From Tetrahymena elliotti 4EA (taxonomy: Eukaryota; Ciliophora; Oligohymenophorea; Hymenostomatida; Tetrahymenidae), in NCBI GenBank assembly GCA_000231825.2, contig JH720358.1, positions 157,242 through 221,241 of the forward strand: a stretch of 64,000 bases of DNA. Direction: 5' to 3'. A program made the position numbers and the translations under genes. This document shows, piece after piece, positions 1-15,066 of this stretch. Position 1 is the first letter of the stretch. Each line of letters opens with the position of its first letter. The notes under the pieces are model-generated. The model saw only the letters and a program-made list of their open reading frames with translations, was not told where the DNA came from and ran no database searches.

Positions 1-273
1 AATAAAATTTCATTTGTTTGGTAAAAATAATTAATTTATGGTTTGGCTTTTTATTCATTAGAAATTAAATGTTACTAATTAATATCTTTGTATGCCATAA
101 AAAGTACTCATAACATAAATTTTTGTTTTTTAACTTTTATTGGTATTTATTAAAATTGGAAAAGTAAAGAAAAAACAAAAATTAATATTGAATTATCTTA
201 AGATTAAAATGCATTCATTATGCTTTCAAAAAAATAGAATAGGTTAAAAGAAATAATAGATATTATAATTCAT

Positions 274-381
274 CCTCTTTTCTACTCCTATTTTATTTTA
301 GAAGTAAAAACAAGAAGCAAAAGAAAGAGTTCCTAACCAACGAAAGAGTAATAAGATAAATAATACAAAAACTCCTTATGA
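274..381 (+). pseudogene. 3' remnant of a paralogue of the Cys-rich surface protein gene
   Basis: In frame 1 this stretch reads PLFYSYFI followed by a basic, Ser/Gln-rich tail (KRKSSQPTKEQQDKQ) and a TGA at 379-381. The octapeptide PLFYSYFI is identical to the membrane-exit segment of the large gene at 1315-6821, where it is also followed by a basic KKRSSQQ tail and TGA. Upstream (1-270) I could not find the hydrophobic segment or any Cys-rich repeats in a compatible frame. It may be the decayed 3' end of a tandem paralogue, or the last exon of a gene that begins outside the window. The match is short, so chance or convergent membrane-tail composition is possible. Confidence 0.4.
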
Positions 382-1314
382 GTAATGTAGATCAAAGCTT
401 AGAATAACAAATTTCATTTTATTTTAGTTGATTTAATAGATATTAGATATTTTAATTATATCTTCTAGTATTTAAAGGTTAAAATTTTAAAACAGAAACA
501 ACAAAAATAAAATAACTAAAGAATAGCATTTAAAATATTCAATTTAAACATTAATTAATTTTTTAGAATGGATGGCAAATAGGAAATTTAATTTTGAATC
601 CCTAGACCTATCAAATCTTTAATGAATAAAAAAAATTTTTCAACTGGGATATAGTTTTTTTTGGGACTTTATAAAAATTTTGTAGAGTTTTGTAATTTAA
701 AGAAATTATAAAAAATTTAAAATACAATTGAGAAAGTTAAAAAAATCATAAATTTTATAAATTTTTGAATTTGTAAAGAAAAAATTGGCTGAATTACGAA
801 AAGTTGTTTATTTAAATCTTACAAATAGGATTATAACTTTATTAATTATTGTTTTTCAAAAGATTCATTAGAAATTTTGATAATATCAAATAAAACAGTG
901 ATTATAACCATGAATAGTTTTTAGATTATGGAAGATATAACATGAATTTATTAGTAGGGTTTTATTGAATGGATAAATTAATCGGATATCTGTCATGCCC
1001 TTAGTAAAGAATAAATAGATGGGTATTAAACTTTTGAAATTATTAATTATTTTTTACTTATTTATTAATGCTTAAGAAATATTAGCCTTATATTTTATAA
1101 TTTCATTCATTTAGTGATTGTTGTTAATTAATTATTTAATATCCTTAATCAAAAGCAGTAAAAATAAAGATAATACTTTGAATTAAAATAAAGTGAATAG
1201 AAAAGATTCCTCCTTCATTAATATTAGATCTAATAATATTCTTATTTTTTATAAGTTTAAATTTAATTTTAGCAAAAAAGTAGGATTAAACTTATAATTA
1301 GTTTTTCATTGCTC
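382..1314. other. AT-rich intergenic / upstream region
   Basis: About 930 bases of A+T-rich sequence between the TGA of the paralogue remnant and the start codon of the large surface-protein gene. I see no convincing open frame, RNA gene or repeat. It presumably contains the promoter and 5' leader of the gene that starts at 1315. Confidence 0.5.
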
Positions 1315-4300
1315 ATGATTTGTAAATTATTCATAAGTATATGGGCTTTTGCATCCTGCCTTTTCAAGTTAATTCTTTGCGATTATCCATGCAATAATTT
1401 TGGCTTAATGGACGGATTATATCAATCACCTTGCACCAATTCAAACACTTTCAGCTATAACCTAAAAAAAATATAGGATATGGGAGAAGATGTGCTATCT
1501 ACCTCCTAAAAATTAACAATATCTGGTTGGTGGAAGCCAACTGCAAACCTTGATTTGACTAATTAGTGGTAAACTTTGATCTATTTATCCACAAATACAA
1601 ATGGTGTTACTTTACCAATGAATGGAGAATCAGAATTAAATGGGGATAACACAAGAAGATTGCTTGCTTTCTTCTTCAATAATAATGGACAAAATCAACT
1701 CCAAGCAAATTATAACCAAGCTACTCCAGTTGTTGTTCCAAGTTTCTCTAGCTTAATGGGTAAATGGAGTTTCTATGCCTTTTCGATTAATTTCAATGCC
1801 AAAACCTTTAAAATCGTTATAAATCCAATAGATTCAAATACTCAACTATTCTACTAAGGGACTTTTACTGCTAATATTCCTGATAACTTTGGAGTCTTTC
1901 CTAATTTAGGTTTGTATTTTGATGCTACCCCAGCTTATTTTCCATCTTGTTCACCTATGTAAGGAATATAAGTCTCTGCTAACTATGATTTAGATACTAC
2001 CATTCCTTAATATTTACTAGAGCTCCGTCATTCTAATTTGAAATTAATAGCTCACTATACTTTGATGGCACCAAATACTTTATCCCCTTAATTCTCTTCT
2101 GACACTTAATTCAATTTACCAGATTTAACACTTGGAACAACTAGAGATCCTGAGCCTATATTGGATCCTGCATGGGTTTCTATTGGAACATATTAATCCC
2201 TAACATTTAATTAAGGTAGCACAGCTTTTATTTCTACTGATACACAATTTAATGAGCAAACATTTACTTACTGGATGACAATCAATGGAAATCCAGCTAA
2301 TTTTATGAATATTTTGATTTCAGACAGCTAAACCAATTTGATTTTTTCAATAGCATATTAATCTGCTGGATCTGGCTATTCAATAATTATTTGCATAAGC
2401 GTTTCTTCTTGTTATGCTTCTCCACTAATAGCAACTATAAATGGAGGTGGAGCAGGTCATGAAGCAGTAATTAATATTTGCTAGTTTCCAGGAGCCTCAA
2501 AAATATTTGTGAGAATTTATATAAATGGTATCCAGTAAGCAACAGGCTATATTAATAGTGTTTGGCCAGCAAATAAGCCATCAGTATATTTATTAAATAA
2601 TCCAAGTATTAACTATTCTGGCTCTTATTTAATGAGAAATCTGCGTATATATGAAGGATCTTATTTTAGACAGTACTTGAATGACCCTGGATAATACACA
2701 TTTTGCATGTCTCACTGTATATTATAGTCCTCTAAATTTTTAAGTGATTAGAAATGTGTCTATTGCAATAATGGGTTTGTTTAAGCAAACGGAATATGTT
2801 GGCCTGGATCAGATTATTGCCCAAAAGTAAAAATTAAATAAATTTTTTTTTGAAGATTATTTTTTCCAAAATAACTCTTACCGCATTCCTTACAGTTTTA
2901 ATTTTGAAATTAGTAAAAAAAGATTAAATCTTTATGAAAAGAAAATGTTTCTCTAAAAAATTTTTATTAAGCAAAATCACAAAACTAAAAAAATAATAAC
3001 AATATTAAATAATTTATTTTGAATTGAATAGGCAGATGCTAATACACCTCATACTTAACCATACTAAGAATGTACACCTTGCTTAAATACTTTTGCATAA
3101 ATTTAATAATAATGCGAATATAGTAAAAATGAAGATTATTAATACATATCAATATTAATTAATTCACTAAATAACAAAAAGGCATTGATTTAAATCCTCT
3201 AGTCATTAGTGGAACAACCAGAATTTTGACAGTTGAAGTACCTTCTCCTGATAATATAAATAGTGACTCAGAAGTAATTACTTTTAGTCCTCCTTTACCG
3301 ACAGTCCCTTCAATATTTTTATCTATGAGTACTCTTGATTATGATCTAGGTTCTACAACTTAAAGCTTCTAACTAAGTTATAATTCTGTATCTACAAATG
3401 GTTTCTCAATAAAAATGGAACGCGGATTAACTAGTGGTAAAATTTATAGATCTTAGCCTTATTATATAGCATCGATAGACCCTGAAATAGAAATAGGATA
3501 ATTTAGTTTTAGCAGTGCCGCTTTTCCTAATTTAGTAAATGTTGCTACTTCTGATCAATGGGTTTCAACAATAATTAACTTTAACACTCGCCAGAAATTT
3601 GTTCCTTAAGTTACAGCAGGATATACAGGTATCCTAATACCTGGAGCCACTGGACACTCTTTTGAGATTAAAACCTAAACTATTGATGTTGATAAATTTT
3701 AGCTTAGTGTTAAAGCCTTAAAGGGAATACCAATTCAAAGAATTGATATATTTTATATTGCTATGAATCCAAGTATTCCAGTATATAATATTATGAAAAA
3801 TTTTATGCTGACTGATGAAGGTAAAATTTTTTCTATTTCAACATGCGGTCCCGAAAGTTCAAGAAGTGTTCTGTATACAGGGCCAGCTGGAAAAGTTCCT
3901 CCATAAACAATTTATATGCCAATAATAAATAACTTTAATTAGACAGCTTCTTAAAATAATATTAGAAGAGTATTAACTTATTAAGGAATTGATACAGCAA
4001 AATCAACTTTTTCATTTTAATATTCTACTTGGTGTAATTCTTAAACAAGTTAATTTGGTATTTAATCCTTTGCATTAGTAAAACCTTGTGTAAAATTTTA
4101 CTGCTAATGCGACCCTGTACCTCCAGGTTATTTTAGCCTTCCTACTTCTTATGCTTGTTGGTGTAAAATTTTTCTATTTTTATTTTTTCCAAAAGATTTA
4201 AAATTATTTTTTGTTAAATGACCTGAAAAGAATGTGATTTTAAATGCTTGTATTGTTCTGGATCAGCAACTAGCTGTACAAAATGTAAAGGAAATAGAGT

Positions 4301-6821
4301 ACTAAATTCTGGATGTGCTTGTCCTTTAGGTACATATGAAGACTACACAAGTACTATTTGTCCAAATTGTAAATTTGGTTGTAAATCATGCACAACTTCT
4401 CCAAATAATTGTCTAGCTGATTGTTTAGGTAATAGGTAAGGTCCAGATTGCTCTTGTCCACCTGGAACTGTTGATGATGGAACACACAATTGTCCCTCTG
4501 ATACTAGCGTTGGGTGCAATCCTAAATGTGCTCGCTGCTCAATTTTAGATCCAACTAAATGCAGTGCTTGTTCTTCTGGTAGAAACTAAGATCCATTAAA
4601 TCCATCAAATTGTATTTGTCCTACAGGCCAAGTAGATGTTAACAACACCTGTTAAAATTGTAATCCAAGATGTAATGGATGCACAGGCATTTAACCCTAT
4701 GAGTGTATTGCTTGTAATGGTGCAAACAGGATAAATGTAAATTTTTTTTTATTTTTAAAAATGAATTCTTTATTTTTTTATTTAATAAGGCACCTTCTTG
4801 CACTTGTCAAAGTGGATTTTATGATGATGGTAAAATATTATTTTAAATTAATATTTATGATTGAAATAAAATTATTCAATATTTATAATATTTTGGATTA
4901 ACTTCTAAATTTTATTAGGTGTAAGTCTCGATTGTAAACCTTGTAATAGCTTTTGTACTTCTTGCAATGGCCCTTCAAATAAAAATTGCATAGTATGTAA
5001 ACCAAATAGAACTCTAAACATATACACAAATAACTGTGATTGCCCTACAGGTACTTACGACTCAGGATTGCCAATATGTCCAGCCTGTAGTTATTAGTGC
5101 TCTACATGTACTAATGCAAGTACTTGTCTTACTTGTGCTGGAGATAGATCAGGTCCTCCTACTTGCTCTACTTGCCCACCTGGTAAATTCAGTGGAACTC
5201 AATCAAGCTGCTCCAGTTGTGGGTATAAATGCAGTACATGCAGTAATACAGCTCTAAATTGTTTAACTTGTCAAGGCTAAAACAGACAGACTAATGCACC
5301 GACCTGTGATTGTTAACCTGGATTTTATGATACAGGAGGTAATTCTTAAGATTTTATTTTTGCTAATTTATCATTTTTTTTAATTAGTTGCTGATTGTAA
5401 GGCATGTGACAGTAACTGCAAGACATGTAGTGGATCATCTGCAACTTGTTTAACTTGTAATTCAAATAGAATTCTAGACAATACAACAAATACATGTGTA
5501 TGCCCCCCTAATTTTTATGAAGTTACTGGATAACAATAATGCCTTCCATGCGATTAAAGATGCAATACTTGTAACTCATCTGGGTGTACGACTTGTGCAT
5601 AAAATAGATAAAATTCCCCACAATGTTCTTGCCCATTTGGAACCTTTGATAATTTCCCTACTCAAGTTGCATGCCCCACTTGCAGCCCAATATGTTCTGG
5701 ATGTGTAAATAATGCTAATTAATGTATAGCTTGTTAAGGCTAAAGAACTAATTTACCTGCTTGTGACTAATGCCCAAGTGGGATGTATACTACATTAGTG
5801 GCTCCTAATTACTGTGCTAAATGTGATTCTATATGTTCATAGTGTTCTCAGAGCTCAAGTAACTGCACTTAATGTACAGGTTATAGAGTGAGAGTTTCAG
5901 TTCCAGGTACAAGCCAATATACCTGTAAATGTCAAGATGGTACATTCGAAGATTTTACAAGTACACAATGCAGAGGTATTTATTTTTATAGAGAAAGCAT
6001 AGCTTAAATATATTTATTTCTAAAAAATTAGTATGTTATAATAGCTGCTCTACATGTTAAGGTGGGAGTAGGCTTGATTGTTTAACATGCAAACAAGGAT
6101 TTACATTTTCAGCAGTAAGTGGAGCTGGATCATGTGACTGTCCATCAAACACTTTTATGACTAAAGATGGTTAATCGTGTTAAGCTTGTGATTCTAAGTG
6201 TTTAACTTGCAAAGGTCCAACTAGTAGTGATTGTATTACTTGTAAAGTTTAAAGTGATTGTACATACACTCCACCAGTTGATCCAGTAACTCAAGTAGAG
6301 GATGGTAAAAAATTAATTGTTAGTAAATATATTTATCATTTTTATTAAAATAGTATGCAAAACTTTAGGAATAATGTTATTACCTAAATGCGATTGTAGT
6401 GATTAATAGTATTATAATTAGATCTTAAAGTAGTGTACTTCTTGTGCTCTAAATTGTAAACATTTTTAACATTTTAATTATTTTTGCTTAAAATATATTC
6501 TTTTTATAAGGTAAACGTTGCTATGGTAGCAGTATTACAGAATGCGTTGAATGTTAAGATGGATACATTATTTAAGGTGAAAAATGTGTACCAACAGTAG
6601 TATATTTAGATTCTTAAACTACTTTTAGTTGGCTAATAATAACATTTTTTGGTTTATTATGTCTTCTAGTTTTCCCTCTTTTTTACTCCTACTTTATTAA
6701 AAAAATATCAAAATAATTTGAAGATAATAAAAAGAGGAGTTCATAACAAGATAATTAAGAAGAAAGCAATAGATTTAATAATTAAAATAATTAAGATTTA
6801 AGTTTATAACATCTTGCATGA
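1315..6821 (+). CDS. Large Cys-rich secreted/type I membrane protein with lectin-like N-terminus
   Basis: Predicted 1,607 aa in ten exons. Introns are 2827-3031, 3123-3181, 4163-4230, 4737-4789, 4830-4918, 5339-5387, 5976-6031, 6305-6353 and 6456-6510; the total closes exactly on TGA 6819-6821. The first ATG opens a hydrophobic signal peptide (MICKLFISIWAFASCLF). Residues about 60-840 contain Trp/Gly-containing beta-rich segments (ISGWWKP; TYWMTINGN) typical of concanavalin A/laminin-G-like folds, probably repeated. Residues about 840-1530 are a dense array of CxxC-type repeats (KCxxCxxS, CxCPxGxYxD) like the furin/growth-factor-receptor Cys-rich proteins that are abundant in ciliates. A single membrane segment (about 1545-1567, WLIITFFGLLCLLVFPLFY) precedes a short basic Gln-rich cytoplasmic tail. 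Probably a cell-surface or cortical protein; ligand and role are unknown. Short ORFs in other frames here are shadows. Confidence 0.9.
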
Positions 6822-7458
6822 GCAAACAAAAACCATTATATTTTATAAATTACTTATTTTGTTTTAGTATTTTAATTCATAAAAAAATATTTCTTTTCAT
6901 ATCAAGCTTTTATTGAAAAAAAAAACATTTAATTTAAAAAAATTTATTAATTTTCAAAAAAGTATTAAAATATTTTTGATAAATTTATGTTTCAATTGGA
7001 TAATTAACTTGATTGAGCACTAAATAATTAACTTTACAAATAATTTAACCTAATTTTAACAAAATAGTTTCCTTTAGATATATACTCTACATTTACTTGA
7101 ATTTACATTTTTATTTACTTAATTACTTTTACAATATTTCCTCATTCCTTTTAGTGTCTTGTTTTTCGACATTTTTAAAAAGATGAGAGGCAAATAATTC
7201 TCAATTTTTTAATGTTATAAAATTTTGAAGTAAAATATTAAATATTTAATAAAATTAAACAATTTTTAATGATTAATGAAAAGATTAGGATATAATTGTA
7301 TGTAATTTAAAATCTACAAACATAAAAAGAATAATATCTATGTATTTAAACTTATTTATAATTAAAAATAAACATAGAATAGATTACATTAATTTTAAAT
7401 TAAAAATAAAACTAAGATTTACTATCATATTACAAGTAATCTGTATTTTTTGCAATTT
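6822..7458. other. Convergent intergenic region
   Basis: About 640 bases of A+T-rich DNA between two convergent stop codons. Nothing recognisable; it should hold the 3' UTRs and polyadenylation signals of both neighbours. Confidence 0.5.
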
Positions 7459-10400
7459 TCATTTTATTTTCATGTTTTATAACAGATAACCATTCTCACT
7501 TGCCTCTAATGTTAACTTCAAGCTTTGATCAATTAGGATATTCTTTACTACAGCTCTGAATCTTTACATATTAAATTCAAGTCTTTTAGTATAAACTTAC
7601 AATTTGAGACAAGGAAATAATCCTAGAAGTTTTTGGAATATTCTATATCTAAATAATTTCTAAGCTGAAATATAAAAAACAGAAGCAGCAATTAATGAAA
7701 TGATATAGAAGTAGAAGATAAATTAGCAGCTCAAAACTAAATAATAAAAAGTTTCTGACATGATTCTACCCAGTTTATATGAATCATATTAATTTGATTA
7801 ACTAAATTCCAATTATAAGCAGATAGAAGATAAAAAATACAACACTGATAAAATTATTGAAATAAGCTCCACTTTGTTTATAAAAACCTACTAAAAAGGC
7901 TTGCAGTAAATAATAGAAACAGAATAAATAGATAATACTGCACAGTATATCAAACAAGATATCACAATATGAGTTTTTCCAAAAGAAACTAAAAATGATA
8001 AAAATGCTGTAAGGAATAATTTTATAAATTACCAATAATAATAATCCCTTTTGTATTCATCATACATAAATCCAAATACAATCAAATTTTTACTTTTTTA
8101 AAGCTAATTTCTATTTGAATAAATATACGAAAAGAGCACTATTGGTAAAGCCAATATATAAATAATCAAAGCTGGAATACTAATAATCTTCATAGAGTTG
8201 GTCAATTGTTAATTAGTGCAATTTATTTAAGTTTCTATCATTAAATATTGATCTGATTAAGTTAGTTAAATGCAAATTAGTGATTCAATACAATATTATA
8301 TTATTGATGATTAAAATAAAAATGCTGTACTGTATGTGAAGCTACTTATCAGTAAAAAAAAATATTTTTTCTTTTTTACAAAGCCATAGATACAGATGAT
8401 AATGAAAAACAAGCCATTTATAGCAAGTGGAGAAATTACAGATATCAAAAGCTTAATATACCCTAAACTTTCTGCTTGAGGGAAATAATTTTTAAGAAAG
8501 CAATCATAGGACATTCCTGATTAATCCTACAAGGGATTGAAGACACTATAAATGCTGCTATGAATCGAAGAATCATAATTGTCAAAATCAACAAAGTAGT
8601 AAGTTAAAAGATACATCTGAAGGTTAAAAATAAGTATTTTTAAGTAAACTGAAGCTTAACTTTACCTTATAAAGCTTGATCCTATGTAAATTTATTTCAT
8701 ATAAAGTGAGAGATATCTCCTAAAAATTTATTTTCTCATTCTAAAATAACTAGTGACTACTGTAAATGTAAAAATAAACAGGACTGAAAAGGCAGATAAG
8801 TAAACAAGCAATGAATTTTTTTGAAGACTTTTGCATTTGACGCATTAGAAGTAACCTTATTACCCATATGATTCTCCATTCCAAAACTCACCATTTATAT
8901 CACATGATAAACATTAGGCACCAATATAACCCTCCGAACATAACTCGTTTCCATAGCCTTACCTATTGTAGCCATTGCAGCTTTTTTAATTTAATTAACA
9001 AAGATAAGTTTCATTAAATTAAGAATTTTAAGGTCTCCACAAATTGTATTTTAGAAAAGATATATTAGCATAGCATTTATCAAACTTCTCTGTTTCACAA
9101 ATCACGCAACTGTTATTTGGCTCATTACTATATGAACCAAAACCACAATATTTACAGAAAAATTATTATTGTTATACATTAAATTTGTTTTCCATCCCAT
9201 TTTTACAAACATTCTATTCGTAATAACAACCATTTCTAAAATTTAAAGTACACCCTTCATTAAAAAACATTAAACGAAATAAATTTATGTAATATTTTTA
9301 GCAATTATTTGAATCGTAGAGACTTGTTAATAGATAAGGAAAATTAATATTTGGTAGATTAAAATTGTAGTAATTTTATTTTTATTGATCTAAATAATTA
9401 TATAAATTTCCTATTGATTAACTCTCATCAAAATCTCTAACAATACATAAATCATTTTCAGGACATTAATATTCAACTCTAAGTCTTAGTAAATAAATAT
9501 TATTTGAATATAATTTACCATGATAAGTATTAATTCCATGCATATCTTTTTGAATTATTAATGGCTATTCAAATAAATAAAATCCTGTATTTATCAAATC
9601 AGTATTTAATAAATAAATAGAATCTACTTCAAATAAATTACAAAATTATTGTTTTAAGTCTACTGGCTATCTCGAACATATGAAATATTATTAAGAAGAA
9701 ATTGTGGCTTTGTTATTAATAAATATTACTTTATCAATATTTTCTGTTTAGCAATGTGTAGCTCCTAGAAAAGCCCCTCCACCAATTTTACTTTTAGAAT
9801 TTTGTATAATCAACTAATCTGTTACTTTTAAAGTAGCTGAATAAATTGCACCTCCAAACATACCACTTTAGCAAGAATCAAATAATGTTGAAGTGAATTC
9901 TAAATAAGTTCTTTGTAAATTACTGAAACAACCACCTGAGTCTAAACTTTTCATATTTGAAAATGTAGAATTGCTTATAACTACATAACCTAGAAACTCA
10001 TTAGAGTTTAAAAGAAATCTCATATTTAAGTTTTTAAAATCCGCATGAATATATACTAAATAAGATTATTAATATTCTCTATCTTTACTACCTGATATTT
10101 GAATAAAATTTAAATATTTTTCACTTGTATTTGAATTGGTATTTTGCTATTCTTCTTTGACTTCTTTTTCCGAAAAAATTTCTCTATCTAAATTATTTTA
10201 TTGATTTTATTCTTCTTTTTAAAAATTTGTTTGAGGTTAGCCAAAAGTACAATTTTAAATTCGAAAATTAGAGACATCACTTAGTAAACAAAATGTCTAA
10301 TCTAAATTTTAAATAGTAATTATATCAACGAAAGATTCGTGAATTTGAAAATTTTACAATTTATTAAAATATCCAAATCCTTATTAGAGCTAACTATTTA

Positions 10401-10815
10401 CAATTTATCCTTTGTAAAATTAAAAACTTGCAATATTAGTAACATGAAAAAAAGTTGTTAATATTTTCACATTATCTAACAATGAACTTCGTATTACAAA
10501 TGAATTGATATTACTAATTTAAAAAAAATTTTAATCTTTCAGATCAATTATGATATTTCTCAAACTCAATTCTGAAAATACCAAAGTTGAGTTTTCTTTA
10601 GCATCCATTAGAAATTAGTCAGTAATTATCATATTTTCAAGAGAAAGTCTAATCTCCATATATTCATCCATACTAATTATAAAAGTATTATTTGAATATA
10701 CTGTTTAAACGCCTTACTCATCTAACATTTTCTAAATTTTTTATGTACTTTCATTATTGCAAAAGTACATTTACATTAAAATGAATAAAGCTAAAACTTT
10801 CGTTTTTATTGTCAT
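7459..10815 (-). CDS. Beta-helix-like ectodomain, Cys-rich linker, multi-pass membrane protein
   Basis: A single uninterrupted 1,118-aa frame from ATG 10813-10815 to TGA 7459-7461, with many in-frame TAA/TAG. The N-terminus has a short hydrophobic leader (VLALFILMQMYF). Residues about 40-400 are Ile/Asn/Ser-rich short strands with glycine turns (SGGCFSN about 293, FGGAIYS about 320, IGGGAFLG about 345), the pattern of right-handed parallel beta-helix (pectin-lyase/Pmp-like) repeats. A Cys-rich juxtamembrane region follows, containing CSEGYIGAQCLSC. From about 660 to 1060 there are roughly seven hydrophobic segments (for example VYLSAFSVLFIFTFTVV and LLISVISPLAINGLFFIII), ending in a short cytoplasmic tail. 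The receptor-like layout suggests a surface sensor or adhesion protein; the function is not known. Lack of introns contrasts with most neighbours. Confidence 0.88.
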
Positions 10816-12037
10816 TTTAAAAAGTTGATTTTTATTTTTTAATTATTTTTTATAAAAATTATCAATGATTTATTATCTTTTGAAAAATCCCTGCTTAGAT
10901 CTAAAATTAATCTTCTTATCTTAATAAAACTTGCCTTAATCTTTTTAAGATTAGATATAAAATTAAATTGAAATAGGTATAATCAAAAAAAAGAATAGGT
11001 AAAATTTGAAGGGATGTTTATTTTTTCAAATACCAAAATTAATATTTCTTCAAATTACAAAATTAATATTTCTTCAAATTACAAAACCTTCAAACTTAAA
11101 ATTTTTTATCATGATACAAAATAGAGAAACATTTATTTTAACTTAGAGGATTAATTATCATTACATAAAAAATTCAAAATTTCAAATTTGAATTATTTTC
11201 TCTTATTAAAGAAAAATCAAAATTCAGTTATTTTATGTTATTATCTTTTTTTCTTATCAAAATCAAGACACATACCAAATAAATTGATAAGTCAAGTGAG
11301 TTGAGTCTTATAATATTTATTTTCTCACAAAACAAAAGAAAACAATAATAGAAAAATATTATGAATTTAAGTTTTATTGTCTTTCATCTTAAAATATTTA
11401 TTTTTTAAAAACATTAGCAAATGAGATTTCTATAAAAAATAGAAAGAAAAAAAAAATTAAATAGTATTTTTTTTTTATTAATATTCTTTCCTATTTATTA
11501 ACTCAGCTAAGATTTTATGATAAAGGTATATTTAATACTGAATAATAGAATGTATTGATATTATTTGATAGAATAATTTTTTTTGTTAAAAAACTTTAAG
11601 ATACACCAAAAAAAGTAATAGATCTCTATCATAAGTAGAAAAAAAACCAATGTAATTGTAGTAGAAGCATTATTTTCTATTAAATGAAAGTTTTACTTTG
11701 TTTAAATTTAAAGATAAGATTAAATAATTTCAAAGCAAGAAATTTTATATTATATGACATCAAATTATTATTAGCTTTTAAAAAGAAAGATAGAGAGTTG
11801 ATAATATAATAAGAATGACTCTTTTGCTTTAAAAATAGTTAAAAAATGGATGTAATTATTTTATGATTTTTAGCTATGAAAAAGTTTAGTGATAGACATA
11901 AATTGATTGCCTATGATCAGTATTTAATAGTCAATATTCTAATTTATTTTATGAATTGAGAAAGATATATAATAAATAGTTATAGTTAAATTCAATTAAA
12001 TAATTAAGTAATATCCTTAGAAAGAATTGATAGAATA
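10816..12037. other. Divergent promoter region
   Basis: About 1.2 kb between the divergent start codons of the membrane protein (-) and the sirtuin (+). No open frame of interest. It includes a perfect 24-bp tandem duplication near 11036-11085 and long A/T runs. It presumably carries both promoters. Confidence 0.5.
11036..11085. repeat. 24-bp tandem duplication
   Basis: The unit aaaattaatatttcttcaaa plus ttac occurs twice head to tail without mismatch, in the divergent intergenic region. Probably replication slippage; no evidence of function. Confidence 0.7.
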
Positions 12038-13524
<1,487 letters not shown>

Positions 13525-15066
13525 CCAAAAATATTACAAAAATTCATAAAAATTAAAATTAATAATCTTTAGATGTTTTCATTTCTAAATAAATTATTGT
13601 AATATTTTTCAAATATTAGAATTTATTTCCAATATTAATCTAATAATATTATTTTAATTAATTTAAATTAATATCTTATATTCATAAAGTGATATATTTT
13701 AATTTATCAAAATACTGCTTAATTTAAAGAAATAAAAAATCTTCTAATATTTCAATTTATTTTAATATTCATCAAATGATATATCTTGAATTTATCAAAG
13801 CATTGCTTAATTTAAAGAATAATAATAAATAATCTTAAAATATTTCATTTATATAATTTATATAGTGAAAGTGAAATATATAATATTCTTATATTTCAAT
13901 TTATTTTTAATATTAAATTAATAAAAAAATTTTCATTAATTTCATATCTTTAATTTATCAAAATATTGCTTGATTTGATTGAATAAAAAATCTTAAATTA
14001 TTTTATCTATTTTAATTAATTTTTTTATATTTAACTAAATAATCTTAAAATATTTCAATTTATTTCTTATTTTTTAAATAAATAATCTAATTTATGAAAA
14101 CTAATTTATTTATTTAAAAAAATAAAAAATTATCTAATTAAGTTTGTTTTTTGTTTTTATCAAATAAATAATCTTTTTATTTGGTAATCTATTTTTTAAT
14201 TAATAAAGTATTTTATTTGGTACTGTAAGATGATTAAATTGATCTTCAATTATTTAAATAGGATCTCTATAATTTTATAATAGGTAGTTAAGCTCATCAA
14301 TTGATGCCTCATTACAAAATAATGGTAAATTTTTGAAAATTTAATCATGCTGATCTTAGCTATTTACAATATAGTCAACAAATACATAATTATTATTTTT
14401 CTTCCTATCCAAAATACATTATCCACATTAAATACATTACCTAATTCAAAAATATTTGCTTCAAAAAAGTTTGCTCTAATAGAAAGAAGTATGCTTTTTG
14501 CAATAAAGAGTATTCAATTACTAAAAGTTATCCATTTATTAAAAGATCTTTGTCTTTAGATTTTCTAAGATATTATTTATTTTGTTCCTCAACAATTTAG
14601 GTTTTGATTTCAAAAGTAGTTAAAGATTTTTGTAAATTTTCATTTTTAAAAGCTAAAAATTAAAAAAAATTTTTTATTTTAAAATTTATTCTGATTAAAA
14701 AAATTATGTTTGAATATGAATTAAATGAATTAGATATTAATTTATTTTAGATACAAGTAAAATTAAGAATAAAATTAAAATTGATTAAATTATTGAAAGA
14801 AAAATGATTTTAATACTGATATAAAAGATGCTTAATATTATACAATCTTTTAATTAAAATAATTTATATAGATTGATTTTGTTTATTTGATTAATTTTGA
14901 GAAGAAATTGAAGAAATGAGAAGACTAAATCTCATTTCGTATTTGAATGAATGGATGAGTGAATAAGTAAGAGTTAGTTAGTATTTATTATAGTTGTTAG
15001 AGGAATATATTTAGGTTGGATTTATACAAAATAAAAGCCATCTATTTTAAGCCTTTTTTAAATAAA
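13525..15066. other. Convergent intergenic region with short diverged repeats
   Basis: About 1.5 kb between the 3' ends of the sirtuin and kinase genes. Very A+T-rich. Includes the repeat copies at 13692-14090. A short open frame at 14347-14559 has biased composition and no homology I recognise, so I do not call it a gene. Confidence 0.5.
13692..14090. repeat. Three diverged copies of an AT-rich repeat
   Basis: Three copies of a core reading approximately aatttatcaaaatattgctt plus aatttaaag begin near 13692, 13780 and 13944. Each is followed by a variant of the segment aatcttaaaatatttcaatt. Spacing is 88 and 164 bp, consistent with a decayed tandem duplication of roughly 85 bp. Confidence 0.6.
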
